Shown: positions 15,373-24,738 of the stretch, one piece after another
Numbering within the stretch: position 1 is the stretch's first letter
How the letters are laid out: each line of letters begins with the position of its first letter
Assembly: GCF_028858535.1 (NCBI RefSeq)
Contig: NZ_JAPMOU010000009.1
Span: forward strand, 62,001-126,000
DNA: 64,000 bases
DNA from: Spartinivicinus poritis
GTDB lineage: Bacteria > Pseudomonadota > Gammaproteobacteria > Pseudomonadales > Zooshikellaceae
Direction of reading: 5' to 3'
The notes under the pieces: model-generated
Database searches by the model: none
Told to the model about the DNA's origin: nothing
The model's input: the letters and a program-made list of their open reading frames with translations, nothing else
Made by a program: the position numbers and the translations under genes

Positions 15373-16608
15373 ATGGCTGAATGGTACACACAGAAAATAA
15401 ATAATCTATTCACAAGCTGGCTAGAAATAATAACGAGCGAGGCATACCAAGAGATCGAAAACGCGAGCGCCAACTCAAAATCATTAACAAAAACGACCGC
15501 GAGCCGAACCATAGTAAAAGAAGCCAGAAAATTCCTAGGTATAGGCATTATAGGGGATGACATCGACAGAACTGACTGGTATGAAAAGTTTAAAATAAAG
15601 ACGATAGATGCGAAAAAAGCGCAGCTGTATATCTCACCCACCGGAACCAGCAGTGAAACAATGGAAAAACATACTGTACTGAATGCATGGGCAACGGTGA
15701 ACCAAGGAGCTATAAAACGAATAGAAATAAAAGAGAATGAAAAAAAGGATGAACTCTATGAAGTGTTCTTCTTCTACAACTGTGCGAAAACACTCGTAAC
15801 ATTACTAGACATCCTAGACAAAATAATAGAGACACCACAAAAATATACGAATTCAGAAATTCAATATAACGTAAAAGGGAATGCTGAGATAATAAGAGAA
15901 AAAATCAAAGACAAAAAACTAATGGGACAAATAATCACACTAATGCCTAAGAAATACACGCGTAAAAAATATCACGTGATGAAATACACCCTAACAGCGG
16001 GCTCGTACTGGACGGAAAAACAACTTACATTACTAGCAGGGATTAAAAATGGGATAGAGAATAACGACAAATACCTTAGCAAACTAACACAACTAAGCAC
16101 TGACATGATTAACACGTACTACGCTCAGATAGACGTGATTACCGAAAAGACGGACGAAATACGACAGGAATTTATGAAAAAAATACAAGACCGACCACAG
16201 TTGAACCCTAAGAACCTAACTAACGATGATGTAGAAGTACTGTTTAAGATGCGTAATAAACTAACCAGTCTCGAATGTCTAATGACTGCAACGAAAGACA
16301 CGCTACTAAAAAGCCTAGAACGAGCCAATAATTTTAATAAAATCGAATACGCTCTACTAGAATCTGCATGCACGACGCTAACCGAAAGAATCAAAATAGG
16401 AGTCAGCGGGTTAAACCTAATAGCTAGCCAAGCTGCTACAACTATAAAAGAACTAGCTGAATCGATAAAAATATTGAAAACGAATGGCTCTGAAACAACT
16501 ATAAAAATAGTAGACACGAAAATAGAGCACATCCGAAACGAAGCGCTTAGGGTGGAACAAATGATAGCTACAACCAGGACATGGATAACGGAGATGATCC
16601 CTCAATGA
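15373..16608 (+). CDS. 411-aa orphan protein with foreign codon use
   Basis: Not recognised. Starts MAEWYTQKINNLFTSWLEII after SD GAGGA. Charged, helical, with likely coiled coils at about 235-400 (EIRQEFMKKIQDRPQLNPKN; LAESIKILKTNGSETTIKI). No signal peptide or clear membrane segment. Ile is often ATA and Leu often CTA, with many ACG/GCG/CGA codons, whereas neighbours prefer ATT and TTA. This suggests recent transfer from another source. It sits between a reverse-transcriptase tail and a broken transposase, and may be cargo of a lost element. Confidence 0.72.
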   Translation: MAEWYTQKINNLFTSWLEIITSEAYQEIENASANSKSLTKTTASRTIVKEARKFLGIGIIGDDIDRTDWYEKFKIKTIDAKKAQLYISPTGTSSETMEKHTVLNAWATVNQGAIKRIEIKENEKKDELYEVFFFYNCAKTLVTLLDILDKIIETPQKYTNSEIQYNVKGNAEIIREKIKDKKLMGQIITLMPKKYTRKKYHVMKYTLTAGSYWTEKQLTLLAGIKNGIENNDKYLSKLTQLSTDMINTYYAQIDVITEKTDEIRQEFMKKIQDRPQLNPKNLTNDDVEVLFKMRNKLTSLECLMTATKDTLLKSLERANNFNKIEYALLESACTTLTERIKIGVSGLNLIASQAATTIKELAESIKILKTNGSETTIKIVDTKIEHIRNEALRVEQMIATTRTWITEMIPQ

Positions 16609-16665
16609 GAGGAATTTGGGACAAAAGAGAGGAAATTGGAGGAATTTGGGACACCCAAATATTTT
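16609..16665 (+). repeat. Direct repeat at the left edge of the RAYT region
   Basis: GAGGAATTTGGGACA occurs at 16609-16623 and 16639-16653, running into CCCAAATATTTT. The words GGACACCCAAATATTT return at 20302-20317 beside the truncated DUF2164 copy. Confidence 0.6.
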
Positions 16666-16854
16666 AAAACCAACACCCAATACTCTAACATTAACAGCAT
16701 CAACTATCATTACTAAGCAGTAACAATCGATGACTCGCGCCCGACAAGAACAAGCCAGCCTTCTGGACACGCCCTACTACCATTGCATTATGCGATGTGT
16801 AAGGCGTGCGTTTTTATGTGGAGAAGATAAGATGACTGGCCGAAGCTTTGAACA

Positions 16855-16901
16855 CTAGTTTTTGCGTCCTGCAAAACTAGCATACATTACCTCCTTGTAA
16901 A
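16855..16901. repeat. 47-bp palindromic insertion in the RAYT gene (site 1)
   Basis: Removing it restores SFEHNRKQW. It contains the hairpin CTAGTTTTTGC/GCAAAACTAG. Confidence 0.65.
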
Positions 16902-16991
16902 TAACCGAAAACAATGGATTGTCGACCGTATTGCGGAATTATCTGATGTATTTTCCATAGATGTCTGTGCTTATGCTGTAATGAGTAATCA

Positions 16992-17062
16992 AAAAATTGT
17001 CTGGAACAATTTTTAACATCCGAAGGATGGCCCGGAGGGTGTAAGGCAGGAGGCCTGAAATA
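16992..17062 (+). repeat. 71-bp insertion in the RAYT gene (site 2)
   Basis: Removing it restores SNHFHLIL. It starts with hairpin AAAATTGTCTGGAACAATTT and is related to the site 4 insertion, which lies in the opposite orientation. Confidence 0.72.
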
Positions 17063-17274
17063 CTTTCACTTGATTTTACGCGTGGATGCGGATACCGCCA
17101 AACAGTGGCCTGACAAAACCGTTGCACAGCGCTGGTGCCAGCTGTTTAAGGGGAATTTATTAGTCAGTCGTTGGTTAAACAAAGGGGCTAAACCACTAAA
17201 TGAAGCTGAATTATGCGCTGTGCAGGACATTATTGAAGAATGGCGAGAGCGGTTAACCAATATTAGTTGGTTTA

Positions 17275-17291
17275 TACCCCTAGGGCACAAG
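17275..17291. repeat. 17-bp insertion in the RAYT gene (site 3)
   Basis: TACCCCTAGGGCACAAG interrupts SWFMRYLNEY. It includes the palindrome CCCTAGGG. Confidence 0.55.
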
Positions 17292-17357
17292 TGCGTTATT
17301 TGAATGAATATATAGCGCGGTTAGCTAATAAAGAAGACAATTGCAGAGGACGCTTTT

Positions 17358-17430
17358 ATAAACACCCTCCCTGGCGTTTACCCTTTCAGGGCCAGCTAAA
17401 GCTGTTCAAAATTGTTCCTGACAATTTTGT
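17358..17430 (-). repeat. 73-bp insertion in the RAYT gene (site 4)
   Basis: Removing it restores RGRFWEGRFKSQ. Its reverse complement begins ACAAAATTGTCAGGAACAAT, matching the site 2 element over about 26 bp with two differences and again at GGAGGGTGT. Confidence 0.72.
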
Positions 17431-18259
17431 GGGAGGGTAGATTTAAAAGCCAAGCGTTATTAGATGAAGCCGCCCTACTCACCTGTATGGCTTATGTGGA
17501 TTTAAACCCTATCCGCGCTAAGTTAGCTGACACCCCAGAAGCCTCTGATTTTACCTCTATTCAAGCCCGTATTCGCCAACGCACGAGTGATGAAACTCAC
17601 TCAACTAAAACAGCCCCCTCACAGGCAAAAGCCCCAACCAATCGAGAAGAACACAACGACGAACAAGCTCCCCACCCCGCTTTAGTTCCTTTTACAGGCA
17701 ATATTAAACCCGATTGCTGTTCAACTGATCGTGGTATTCAATTTAATGAATGTGACTATTTTGATTTAGTCGATTATACCGGCCGAGCGATTCGAGATGA
17801 TAAACAAGGTCATATACCCCAGCATCTAATACCGATCTTAACACGACTGAATATTAACCCTAATGAATGGCTACCGACTGTACAGCATTTTGGTAAACGA
17901 TATCACCGGTGTGCAGGGGCTGTTGACCGAATGCGACAATGGTGCAAACAGGTGGGGAATTGTTGGAGCCAAGGAATTTCAACAAGTCAGCAATTTTATA
18001 CCCCTTCTGTCAGTTAACATAATTTGAACCAAGCTTAGGAAAAACTCTCAAATATAAAAATAATGTATTGATTCATTAACACGAGGATTTTAAAAAATAT
18101 ATTTCCCTCCCCCAATAAAGGGAAAACTCCTATACGTTTATTATATAGAAATTTCTACGTTCAGGCTGTGCCATTTTAGGAGGTAGTTACAATCGAAAAG
18201 TTGGCCATAATATCATTCTACTATGACCAATATAATTAATTCATAAATAGTGAAATACT

Positions 18260-19120
18260 TTAAGAAAATGATTGTTTCACCGCACGCACAAACTGATAGT
18301 CATCGTTTTTATCATGGTTAATACTCCAAACCATAGCACCTCCAAACTGACTATCACTTGCTATAGAGTTGTATTGTTTCGCAATAGCCTGATAGATATC
18401 TTCAGGAGGATTCGGTACAGTAAAGATACTAGTCCCAGCTGCTTCTTTATTTGCAGGCTCACCAATAGTAATTAAAGTATTCGTAGGGATTGTCTTTTTC
18501 AAATTATTGAAGCTCTTTGAAATAAAATCGACATCTGTTTCACCACTTCCATCCAGCAGAGGCCATGGATTGTTATATGCCTGAATAAATAAATAATCAA
18601 AATGATTATTAGCAATAGCCTTATCATACATTTTTGCATTACCGGTGGACACTAAAAACAAATTACTACCATGATCAGCTTGATTAAGTTGAGGAGCAGC
18701 AGTAATGTAAATATTAGGATCAACGTGCTTAAGAGCTGCACATAGCTCATCTAGATAATCAGAATCACCATCTATTTCTAGGTCAAAATCTATTCCAGTA
18801 AAACCATACTCATTGAAAAAACTTATCAAATTATTCGCTAATTCTCTCGTATTAGCATTATTAGGATTGTAAGTGTTACGTTCTCCTCCAACAGAAAATA
18901 ATATTTGCTTTGCCCCCTTCTGCTTAGCATCTTTAATATCTTCTTTAAGATCATAGGGAGTTGGAGAAGGAGAAAAATAACCATCAGAAATATCAACATT
19001 AACACCATTTATCGCACCAAAAGCCATAACAATGCAGTCGTAACCACTAGCAGCAGCATCTGAAAAGGTTATATCTTTAGACCAGCTCTGTAAGTAACCT
19101 ACCATTAAAGGAGTATTCAT
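18260..19120 (-). CDS. GH18 family chitinase-like protein
   Basis: 286 aa, a single GH18 barrel. The catalytic motif appears as FTGIDFDLEIDG (DxxDxDxE type, Glu as acid). Strand motifs GYLQSW near the start, ILFSVGG, FIQAYNN and AMVWSINHD near the end match bacterial chitinase D-like enzymes. Start chosen at ATG 19120 behind GAGG, rather than GTG 19132 or ATG 19126. No N-terminal signal peptide, so the protein is cytoplasmic or released by another route. A broken GH19 chitinase lies 430 bp away. Confidence 0.88.
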   Translation of the reverse strand: MNTPLMVGYLQSWSKDITFSDAAASGYDCIVMAFGAINGVNVDISDGYFSPSPTPYDLKEDIKDAKQKGAKQILFSVGGERNTYNPNNANTRELANNLISFFNEYGFTGIDFDLEIDGDSDYLDELCAALKHVDPNIYITAAPQLNQADHGSNLFLVSTGNAKMYDKAIANNHFDYLFIQAYNNPWPLLDGSGETDVDFISKSFNNLKKTIPTNTLITIGEPANKEAAGTSIFTVPNPPEDIYQAIAKQYNSIASDSQFGGAMVWSINHDKNDDYQFVRAVKQSFS

Positions 19121-19132
19121 TTTCATCCTCAC

Positions 19133-19546
19133 TTATTCATTAGATTTAATAACGAGCTTTTAGGTTTAGTTTATTAAACACCTAACTAACCATAAAATAG
19201 CTCGCTGTACGAGTTCACGGGTTTTACAAAAACCATCAATCAAGGAATAGAAAATATTCACCTAAATATTTCCTGTATTTAATACAGCAAAATACTTGCC
19301 AATATTTTAGGTTTACAACTCAACTCTTGCCTATAAAGAAAATGCTTCATTACCTACTCTGCTGGTTGAATGAAGATAAGATTTTCTACCCTTCGCTTTA
19401 ACTGTGTAGTAACGGTCAAAACTGGCCATTTATATTTTAAACAGGTTATAATCCTCCAATTTAATCGTTGCGTAAAAAATCAAACTAAACAGGCACAGTC
19501 TTTGCAGGTCGTCATTTTCTTTTATTAAACAACTTGGTGATTTACA
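19133..19546. other. 414-bp gap between GH18 and GH19 genes
   Basis: AT-rich. No ORF or clear repeat seen. It should hold the GH18 promoter. Confidence 0.4.
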
Positions 19547-19945
19547 ATGAAAACAAATATAATTACTGTTGGAGAAGTTTGACTCACTGAGCAACAGCTA
19601 CAGTCTATTTTAACTAAGACACCTGCTGAGCTTATTCAAAAATACCACTCACCGATTATCGCCTGTGTTTATAGATATAATATTCACCCCCCATTACGGA
19701 CTGCCCATTTTTTAGCCCAAATTGCCCATGAAAGTGATGGCTTAATATATGTGCGAGAAAACCTTAACCACAGTAAATTTACTATCGATGTTGCAGGTTG
19801 GCATTGGCACAAGCACAATTTGAGCGCCTATGCTGATAATGATGACATCCGCAGTATCACACGTCGCATTAATGGTGGTTTAAATGGTTTAGCTGATCGA
19901 GAAGCTTATTTAATAAAGGCTAAACTTGTTTTAAGTCTTAGCTAA
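19547..19945 (+). pseudogene. GH19 chitinase/endolysin remnant with internal deletion
   Basis: From ATG 19547 the frame reads MKTNIITVGEV, hits TGA at 19580-19582, then continues LTEQQLQSIL, FLAQIAHESDGLIYVRENLN (catalytic Glu in AHES), then jumps to GWHWHKHNLSAYADNDDIRS and RRINGGLNGLADREAYLIKA. The middle of the GH19 domain, normally over 60 residues with the second catalytic Glu, is missing. One stop plus one deletion shows decay. Confidence 0.78.
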
Positions 19946-19966
19946 TCAACAACTTATTAACACATC

Positions 19967-19991
19967 AAAAAAAGCCCCGCGACTGCGGGGC
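19967..19991 (-). terminator. GC-rich hairpin with terminator form on the minus strand
   Basis: GCCCCGC/GCGGGGC with a 4-base loop, preceded by seven A (a T run on the minus strand). No minus-strand gene lies just to the right, so it may be a relic. Confidence 0.5.
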
Positions 19992-20030
19992 ACAGAATTT
20001 AAGGATTTCAAACAAGGAGTACGACTACTT

Positions 20031-20135
20031 ATGACTTACAAGTTATATAACAGCAAATTGCTTGCCAGTTTATTTGTAAGCATTACCAACCTTGCTTATT
20101 TTTATATGGTCACATTCATCCATTTCTTACATTGA
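20031..20135 (+). CDS. Possible 34-aa hydrophobic peptide
   Basis: MTYKLYNSKLLASLFVSITN, then a hydrophobic run to TGA. AAGGAG is 12 bp upstream, which is long spacing. Could be a small membrane protein or chance. Confidence 0.22.
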   Translation: MTYKLYNSKLLASLFVSITNLAYFYMVTFIHFLH

Positions 20136-20195
20136 GTTAGCCATATTCATCCAACTTTATTCACAACATGGATAAATTTCCTACATCAAACATTT

Positions 20196-20291
20196 CACCC
20201 TACCTGGTAAACTCAGTTGGCTTTTCTAACTCATATATTGATTCAGAAATTTCATCTACTTTGTTGGCAATCAGCGCTTGGGTATCGTAGA
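20196..20291 (-). pseudogene. Duplicate of the 3' end of the DUF2164 gene
   Basis: 96 bp that match 26768-26863 with one difference, covering the last part of the DUF2164 coding region plus a few bases beyond its stop. The match ends at the same AGA. Eleven bases later comes GGACACCCAAATATTT, the word also found at the edge of the broken RAYT region. Confidence 0.85.
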
Positions 20292-20644
20292 CAATAATAA
20301 AGGACACCCAAATATTTGACATTTAAGTAACCAGCAGACAAGTATTTACTATCAGGGCTGCTAGCAATTTCTGCTTCTGCATGCTAGCTGAGGGCTCTGT
20401 AATACCTAAAATTGTGAAGTCTGTTCTTTAACTATGTAAAGGTGATGTAAAGCTTATTGTATACGTGTTGTTTTTTATTGGTATTGGAATTACTGTAGCG
20501 CTCGCCAAAACAAATTGGTTAATAATTAGCCATAAAATATATTCGTAAAATAGTCTCATTAATGATGTTCGGTGGATTATTTGTATTTATGGTAAAGATA
20601 AACGCTTAATTATTAGTTACACGAAATTTAAAAGGAAATTTATA

Positions 20645-21475
20645 ATGAAACTATCGACGCTTCTTTTGTCTAGCTCTGTTGTTATTGCTTCTGTTATTGG
20701 AGCTAATGCGGTTGCTGCTGATACAATGAGCAAACAGCAATTTTTTGATATGTATGCTCCAGGTTGGATGTCAATTACTGATGCTAGATTTGAGCGTAGG
20801 TATAATCGTTATGTTGCTAAACAAGAGAGGAAGCAGCGCCGTTTTACCAATCAGCAAGCAACTAGCTTAAAAAATAAAATGTACCCTTGGCTAAACAACA
20901 ACACTAGCCAGCCGATAAAAATCGAAAAGACTGTTGTTACATCAAATAGTATTCAAAAGACTTCTTCTTGCAGTCATTCAGGTCAAGGTAGCTCAAGCTG
21001 CAGCAGTTCAGTTTCAATTTCTATAAACTCTGTGAAGAAACCAGTAGCTAAGAACGTTGAGCCAAGGCATTCGTCAGTTGCTTCTTGTAATGACTATGTA
21101 TCGAATATCAATATGGATGGCTGGCGTATTTTTGATCGCAACTGGTTAGAAACTAACTACGTTGTTAACGAAATTGAAGGTTGTGAAGGTAAGCAATCTG
21201 TTTCTCTAAATAACACTTTTGAAGATGAAAGTGGAATGCATTTCCGTAATCGTCAGGCTGTCAACTTAGCTGTTAAAATTCGCGGCTCTAAGGTTGGTGG
21301 CTATGTGAAAATGACTTGTTATAACCGTGGTAAAACAATGGTTGACAACGAGTACGTAGAATTAAAGCCTAACCAAATTACTGTTATTGAAAGAAATGGT
21401 TGTCAGAAGTCACAATTGACCTCTGCTGACTCATCTAATCCAACACTTGAAATTATAGATATCCAACGTTTTTAA
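20645..21475 (+). CDS. Unknown exported protein
   Basis: 276 aa with a signal peptide (MKLSTLLLSSSVVIASVIGA, cleavage near ANAVAA-D). A basic stretch (RFERRYNRYVAKQERKQRRF) and a Ser/Cys-rich linker follow, then a C-terminal domain with about six Cys that could form disulfides (CNDYVSNINMDGW; EGCEGKQSV; MTCYNRG; RNGC). Not recognised. SD AAAGGAAA and its own terminator make it a single-gene unit. Confidence 0.75.
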   Translation: MKLSTLLLSSSVVIASVIGANAVAADTMSKQQFFDMYAPGWMSITDARFERRYNRYVAKQERKQRRFTNQQATSLKNKMYPWLNNNTSQPIKIEKTVVTSNSIQKTSSCSHSGQGSSSCSSSVSISINSVKKPVAKNVEPRHSSVASCNDYVSNINMDGWRIFDRNWLETNYVVNEIEGCEGKQSVSLNNTFEDESGMHFRNRQAVNLAVKIRGSKVGGYVKMTCYNRGKTMVDNEYVELKPNQITVIERNGCQKSQLTSADSSNPTLEIIDIQRF

Positions 21476-21501
21476 TAATTCAATACTAATTAATTTCAGT
21501 T

Positions 21502-21527
21502 AAACCCAGCAGTTGTTGGGTTTTTTT
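21502..21527 (+). terminator. Terminator after the exported-protein gene
   Basis: AAACCCA/TGGGTTT stem with an 8-base loop and seven T. Confidence 0.8.
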
Positions 21528-21680
21528 GTTTTCGATCCAGCACTACCTACTCGCTTATCCGGCTTGATTGTGATAATTATACAATCCAGCCTTTAGACAT
21601 ACTTTTGAGGCACAACCCTATATATCTTACTCTTGAATAATAAAGGTAAATAGCCACTTGCAAGGGGATCGAGTAGGGAG

Positions 21681-21776
21681 AACAAGTCAGAGCTAATCGA
21701 CCTCATTGCAGAAAAAGCCGATTTAACCAAAGCCCAGGCAAAAGCAGCGTTAGAAGCCAAGCTTACCAGTATTTAA
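21681..21776 (+). pseudogene. Fragment of a HU-type DNA-binding protein gene
   Basis: Open reading NKSELIDLIAEKADLTKAQA, then KAALEA, which is the N-terminal helix pair of HU. It lacks a start codon and stops seven codons later, so the DNA-binding arm is missing. It lies against the 3' end of the TonB receptor gene. Confidence 0.7.
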
Positions 21777-23779
21777 AAGTTAATTTTAAAACCAAGTTTA
21801 TAATTAACACCATTATCTTTACGCTGAATTGCTATAAAAGAATCACCCCTATCTGGTTCTACCGAAAAAAATTCATCTTCCAGAAGATTATGTATACTAA
21901 TAAAAAACTCAAATTCACCTAATGTGTATTGATAGTTTACAGATAAGCCATTTGATCTATCTGCTACTTGTCTGCGACTAATATAACCATAATTCATCCC
22001 GAATAAATGATTACCAAGTCTATAGTGAGCCCCCATATTTAATGTCAATTCTGGCACTAGTGCAGCTAAAGGGTCATCACTAATAGTCGTCTTATTACCC
22101 TCATGATTATAAGCTACATTAAAGTGAAGACGCGTTTTATCCATTTGAACTTGATAGTCCAATTCCAAGCCTTTGCGCCTGAAGGAATCACTATTTAAAA
22201 ATGCAGGTGTTGGTGTTGGGGCTGTTAAGTCCCTGGTAATAAAGTCCTCACCTTTATAATAATAAAGGTTGGCAGCAAATAGTGTATTAGTTGTAACGTA
22301 AGAATATACAAAATCTACCATCTCAATGGTTTCAGCATCAACAATACCACCATCCTGAGTCATAGCAGAATCAAAATTAGGTGATGTAAAACCAACTGAA
22401 TAAAGTAGCTTGAGGGATTGCGGCCCATCAAAAGAATAGATTAACGACGTGCGCGGGGTAACCTTAAAACCACTCCTTTCATTATCTGAGGCTCTAGCCC
22501 CCATTAAAAAACGCCATTGATCTTGGTGAAAATCAAGCTGGCCATAGACTGAGTCTTCTCTCACATCATCGGCCCTTAGCAAAACTGGCGCAGGTATATT
22601 GGGGTTTTTATTGATATTACGAAAATCATCAATTTTACGCAATTCTGACTCTATTCCAACCAGGTAATCTACCCATTCCACTAACTGGCCTTCCCCACGT
22701 ATGCCAGCGCGAATCCGAAAGTTATCCCGCCAAACATCGTCAAACTGCCCAGTTTCTCCGACAGCAAAAAATGTAGGGGCGTACTGATTGTAATCACCAT
22801 AAATCATTAACGAGTGGTTTTCCCAACTAAAGGAATAATCACTATGTACTAATAAGCTCTCTGTCTTATTATCTGGGGTTTTATTGGTGACAATCACAGC
22901 AGGCATAGGGCCTGGCATCATACCTCCGGGCATTGGAGGCATCATTCCTGGCATTGGCCTAGGAGGTCCTTTTAACGAAGAGCCTTCAATGAAGTCGTTA
23001 AAATAGGAAAACAGCACTTGGCCGCTATCATGCTGGTAACGTAAAAAAATAGATTCGAATAACTCTTTTTGCTGGTATTCGGCGGGTGATGCATTAATAC
23101 TTGACGAAAAAGCCTCAGCATCAAAGCCATCATCCTTATGTTGTCGCTCAAAGCCAAACGCAACAGCACTATCATTAGAAAAACTATGGCGGTAAAAACC
23201 TGTAGTATTCAATGAATCATTAGAAGCTGCACTTGCCTGAAGCACTCCCTCATCCTGTTGTTTAGTAATGACATTTAATACCCCTGCTATAGCATTTGAT
23301 CCATAAATCACAGCTCCTGGACCACGAATAGCTTCAACTTTTTCAATCGATGCCCAAGGGATTCCAAACAAAGGGATATTACTGTGAGAAGGCGACCAGA
23401 TAGGTACACCATCTAACATTACCAACAGCTTGGCTCCAAAGGTAACTGTTGAGCCACGCACAAGCACTTGCGGCAACCCGGCACGGCTTCGCTCTAATAC
23501 AAACCCCGGGATAAAAGCAATTACATCACGTAACGATCTAATCCCCAGTTTTTCTAAATCTTTAATTGTGTAACTGGAAACAACGGCAGGTGTATTGGTT
23601 ATGTTTTCCGGTTTTACCGAAGCCACAGAAACTTCTATCGCTAAAAGCTCCTCAAGCTCTAATTCTAGCAATTCATTTCCGTTATCTTCACTAGCTTCAA
23701 TATGGCAGGGCAAGACAAACGACAATAGTAAACAGAGTAACCTTTGATTAGTAGGAACCTGACTACCCCAATATATCAT
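21773..23779 (-). CDS. TonB-dependent outer-membrane receptor
   Basis: 668 aa. Signal peptide-like start, then a region ELEELLAIEVSVASVKPENI typical of colicin-I/vitamin-B12-type receptors, a plug domain (about 60-170: IKDLEKLGIRSLRDVIAFIP; IRGPGAVIYGSNAIAGVLNV), and a barrel ending in Phe. An unusual loop at about 272-297 is made almost only of Pro, Met and Gly, which could bind copper or another soft metal. No neighbouring uptake genes. Substrate unknown. Confidence 0.9.
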   Translation of the reverse strand: MIYWGSQVPTNQRLLCLLLSFVLPCHIEASEDNGNELLELELEELLAIEVSVASVKPENITNTPAVVSSYTIKDLEKLGIRSLRDVIAFIPGFVLERSRAGLPQVLVRGSTVTFGAKLLVMLDGVPIWSPSHSNIPLFGIPWASIEKVEAIRGPGAVIYGSNAIAGVLNVITKQQDEGVLQASAASNDSLNTTGFYRHSFSNDSAVAFGFERQHKDDGFDAEAFSSSINASPAEYQQKELFESIFLRYQHDSGQVLFSYFNDFIEGSSLKGPPRPMPGMMPPMPGGMMPGPMPAVIVTNKTPDNKTESLLVHSDYSFSWENHSLMIYGDYNQYAPTFFAVGETGQFDDVWRDNFRIRAGIRGEGQLVEWVDYLVGIESELRKIDDFRNINKNPNIPAPVLLRADDVREDSVYGQLDFHQDQWRFLMGARASDNERSGFKVTPRTSLIYSFDGPQSLKLLYSVGFTSPNFDSAMTQDGGIVDAETIEMVDFVYSYVTTNTLFAANLYYYKGEDFITRDLTAPTPTPAFLNSDSFRRKGLELDYQVQMDKTRLHFNVAYNHEGNKTTISDDPLAALVPELTLNMGAHYRLGNHLFGMNYGYISRRQVADRSNGLSVNYQYTLGEFEFFISIHNLLEDEFFSVEPDRGDSFIAIQRKDNGVNYKLGFKINF

Positions 23780-23898
23780 TATTCTTTTTACTACTAGTTA
23801 ATTATATTTATTATTTGTACTTAACACATGCTTTTAAGACAAACCTATGAGAAAAACTAGATGCTTAAATAAGGTAGGTCAAGGTAGGAAGTTAAATG

Positions 23899-24714
23899 GG
23901 TTCTGTCGCAAACTTTTCTCAGTTTCAAAAATGCCTGTTTTCAAGACACACTTAACCTGCTAATGCACAAAATTTCTCAAATAGTGTTTTATGTTTTGTT
24001 GCTGGGTCAGCAGACTGACCTTTCCTAAGCCTATGGATCAGCTCAATACCCATCAGTGTCGATCGAGCACTATTAAATGATTTAAAACCTAACATGGGTC
24101 GAGTCATGCGCTTAATAAAGCGATGACCCTGCTCAACCCTATTATTGAGGTACTTCACTTGCCTTATAATAACAGGCTTCTCCAGCTCTTCATTTACTTC
24201 TTCAATCGCGGCATTATTCGCTGCACTGCCATCAATGGTGATCTTCTCTGGCACGCCATTCGCACGAATGGCCTTCTTGAAAAAACGTTTGGCAGCCTTA
24301 GTGTCCCGGTGTTTGGTAAATAAAAAGTCAATGGTCCGCTCTTGTTTATCGACGGCCCGATACAGATAGTACCAGTCTTTTTTTACCCGGATATAGGTTT
24401 CATCCATGTGCCAACTGCGGCCAACAGGTGACTTCTTTTTTCGGAACGATTTTTCGAGCTTGGCTGAGTAGGCTACTACCCATCGTTGAATACTGGAGTG
24501 ATCGACAGGCACATTCCGATCTTGCATGAGTTCTTCTATATCGCGGTAGCTCAATGCAAACCGAAGGTAATAATACACGGCTTGTAGTACAACGCACTTG
24601 GGAAAGTGACAACCTTTAAAACGTTCATCAACACTCATAGTGACTACCAAACAACCATAGGGCTAGCAGGAACGGGAAAGGCTATCATGTGGGGTAAAAG
24701 TTTGCGACAGAACT
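23899..24714. mobile_element. IS6-family insertion sequence
   Basis: About 815 bp bounded by inverted ends GTTCTGTCGCAAACTTTT (left, from 23900) and its complement (right, ending 24713). One transposase gene. The flanking 8-mers do not match, so no target duplication is seen. The right end abuts the TPR gene. Confidence 0.88.
23952..24650 (-). CDS. IS6/IS26-type DDE transposase
   Basis: 232 aa. HTH region LSYRDIEELMQDRNVPVDHS, then the DDE core: first Asp in SWHMDETYIRVKKDWYYLYR, second Asp in KITIDGSAAN, Glu in NNRVEQGHRFIKRMTRP. Length and motifs are full, so the copy may be active. It replicatively moves or cointegrates between sites. Confidence 0.93.
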   Translation of the reverse strand: MVVTMSVDERFKGCHFPKCVVLQAVYYYLRFALSYRDIEELMQDRNVPVDHSSIQRWVVAYSAKLEKSFRKKKSPVGRSWHMDETYIRVKKDWYYLYRAVDKQERTIDFLFTKHRDTKAAKRFFKKAIRANGVPEKITIDGSAANNAAIEEVNEELEKPVIIRQVKYLNNRVEQGHRFIKRMTRPMLGFKSFNSARSTLMGIELIHRLRKGQSADPATKHKTLFEKFCALAG

Positions 24715-24738
24715 TTTAATAGTACAAGAACTATTGAT

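Larger units (their letters stand above)
16730..18017 (+). pseudogene. REP-associated (Y1/IS200-like) transposase, broken by four small insertions
   Basis: Joined fragments read [76 protein letters not shown], then RGRFWEGRFKSQALLDEAAL and a complete C-terminus. This is the REP-associated tyrosine transposase family (HUH-type, with the SNHFH metal motif). The frame is restored only if insertions at 16855-16901, 16992-17062, 17275-17291 and 17358-17430 are removed. At the second site the insertion splits the catalytic HFH motif. Not functional. Confidence 0.85.
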
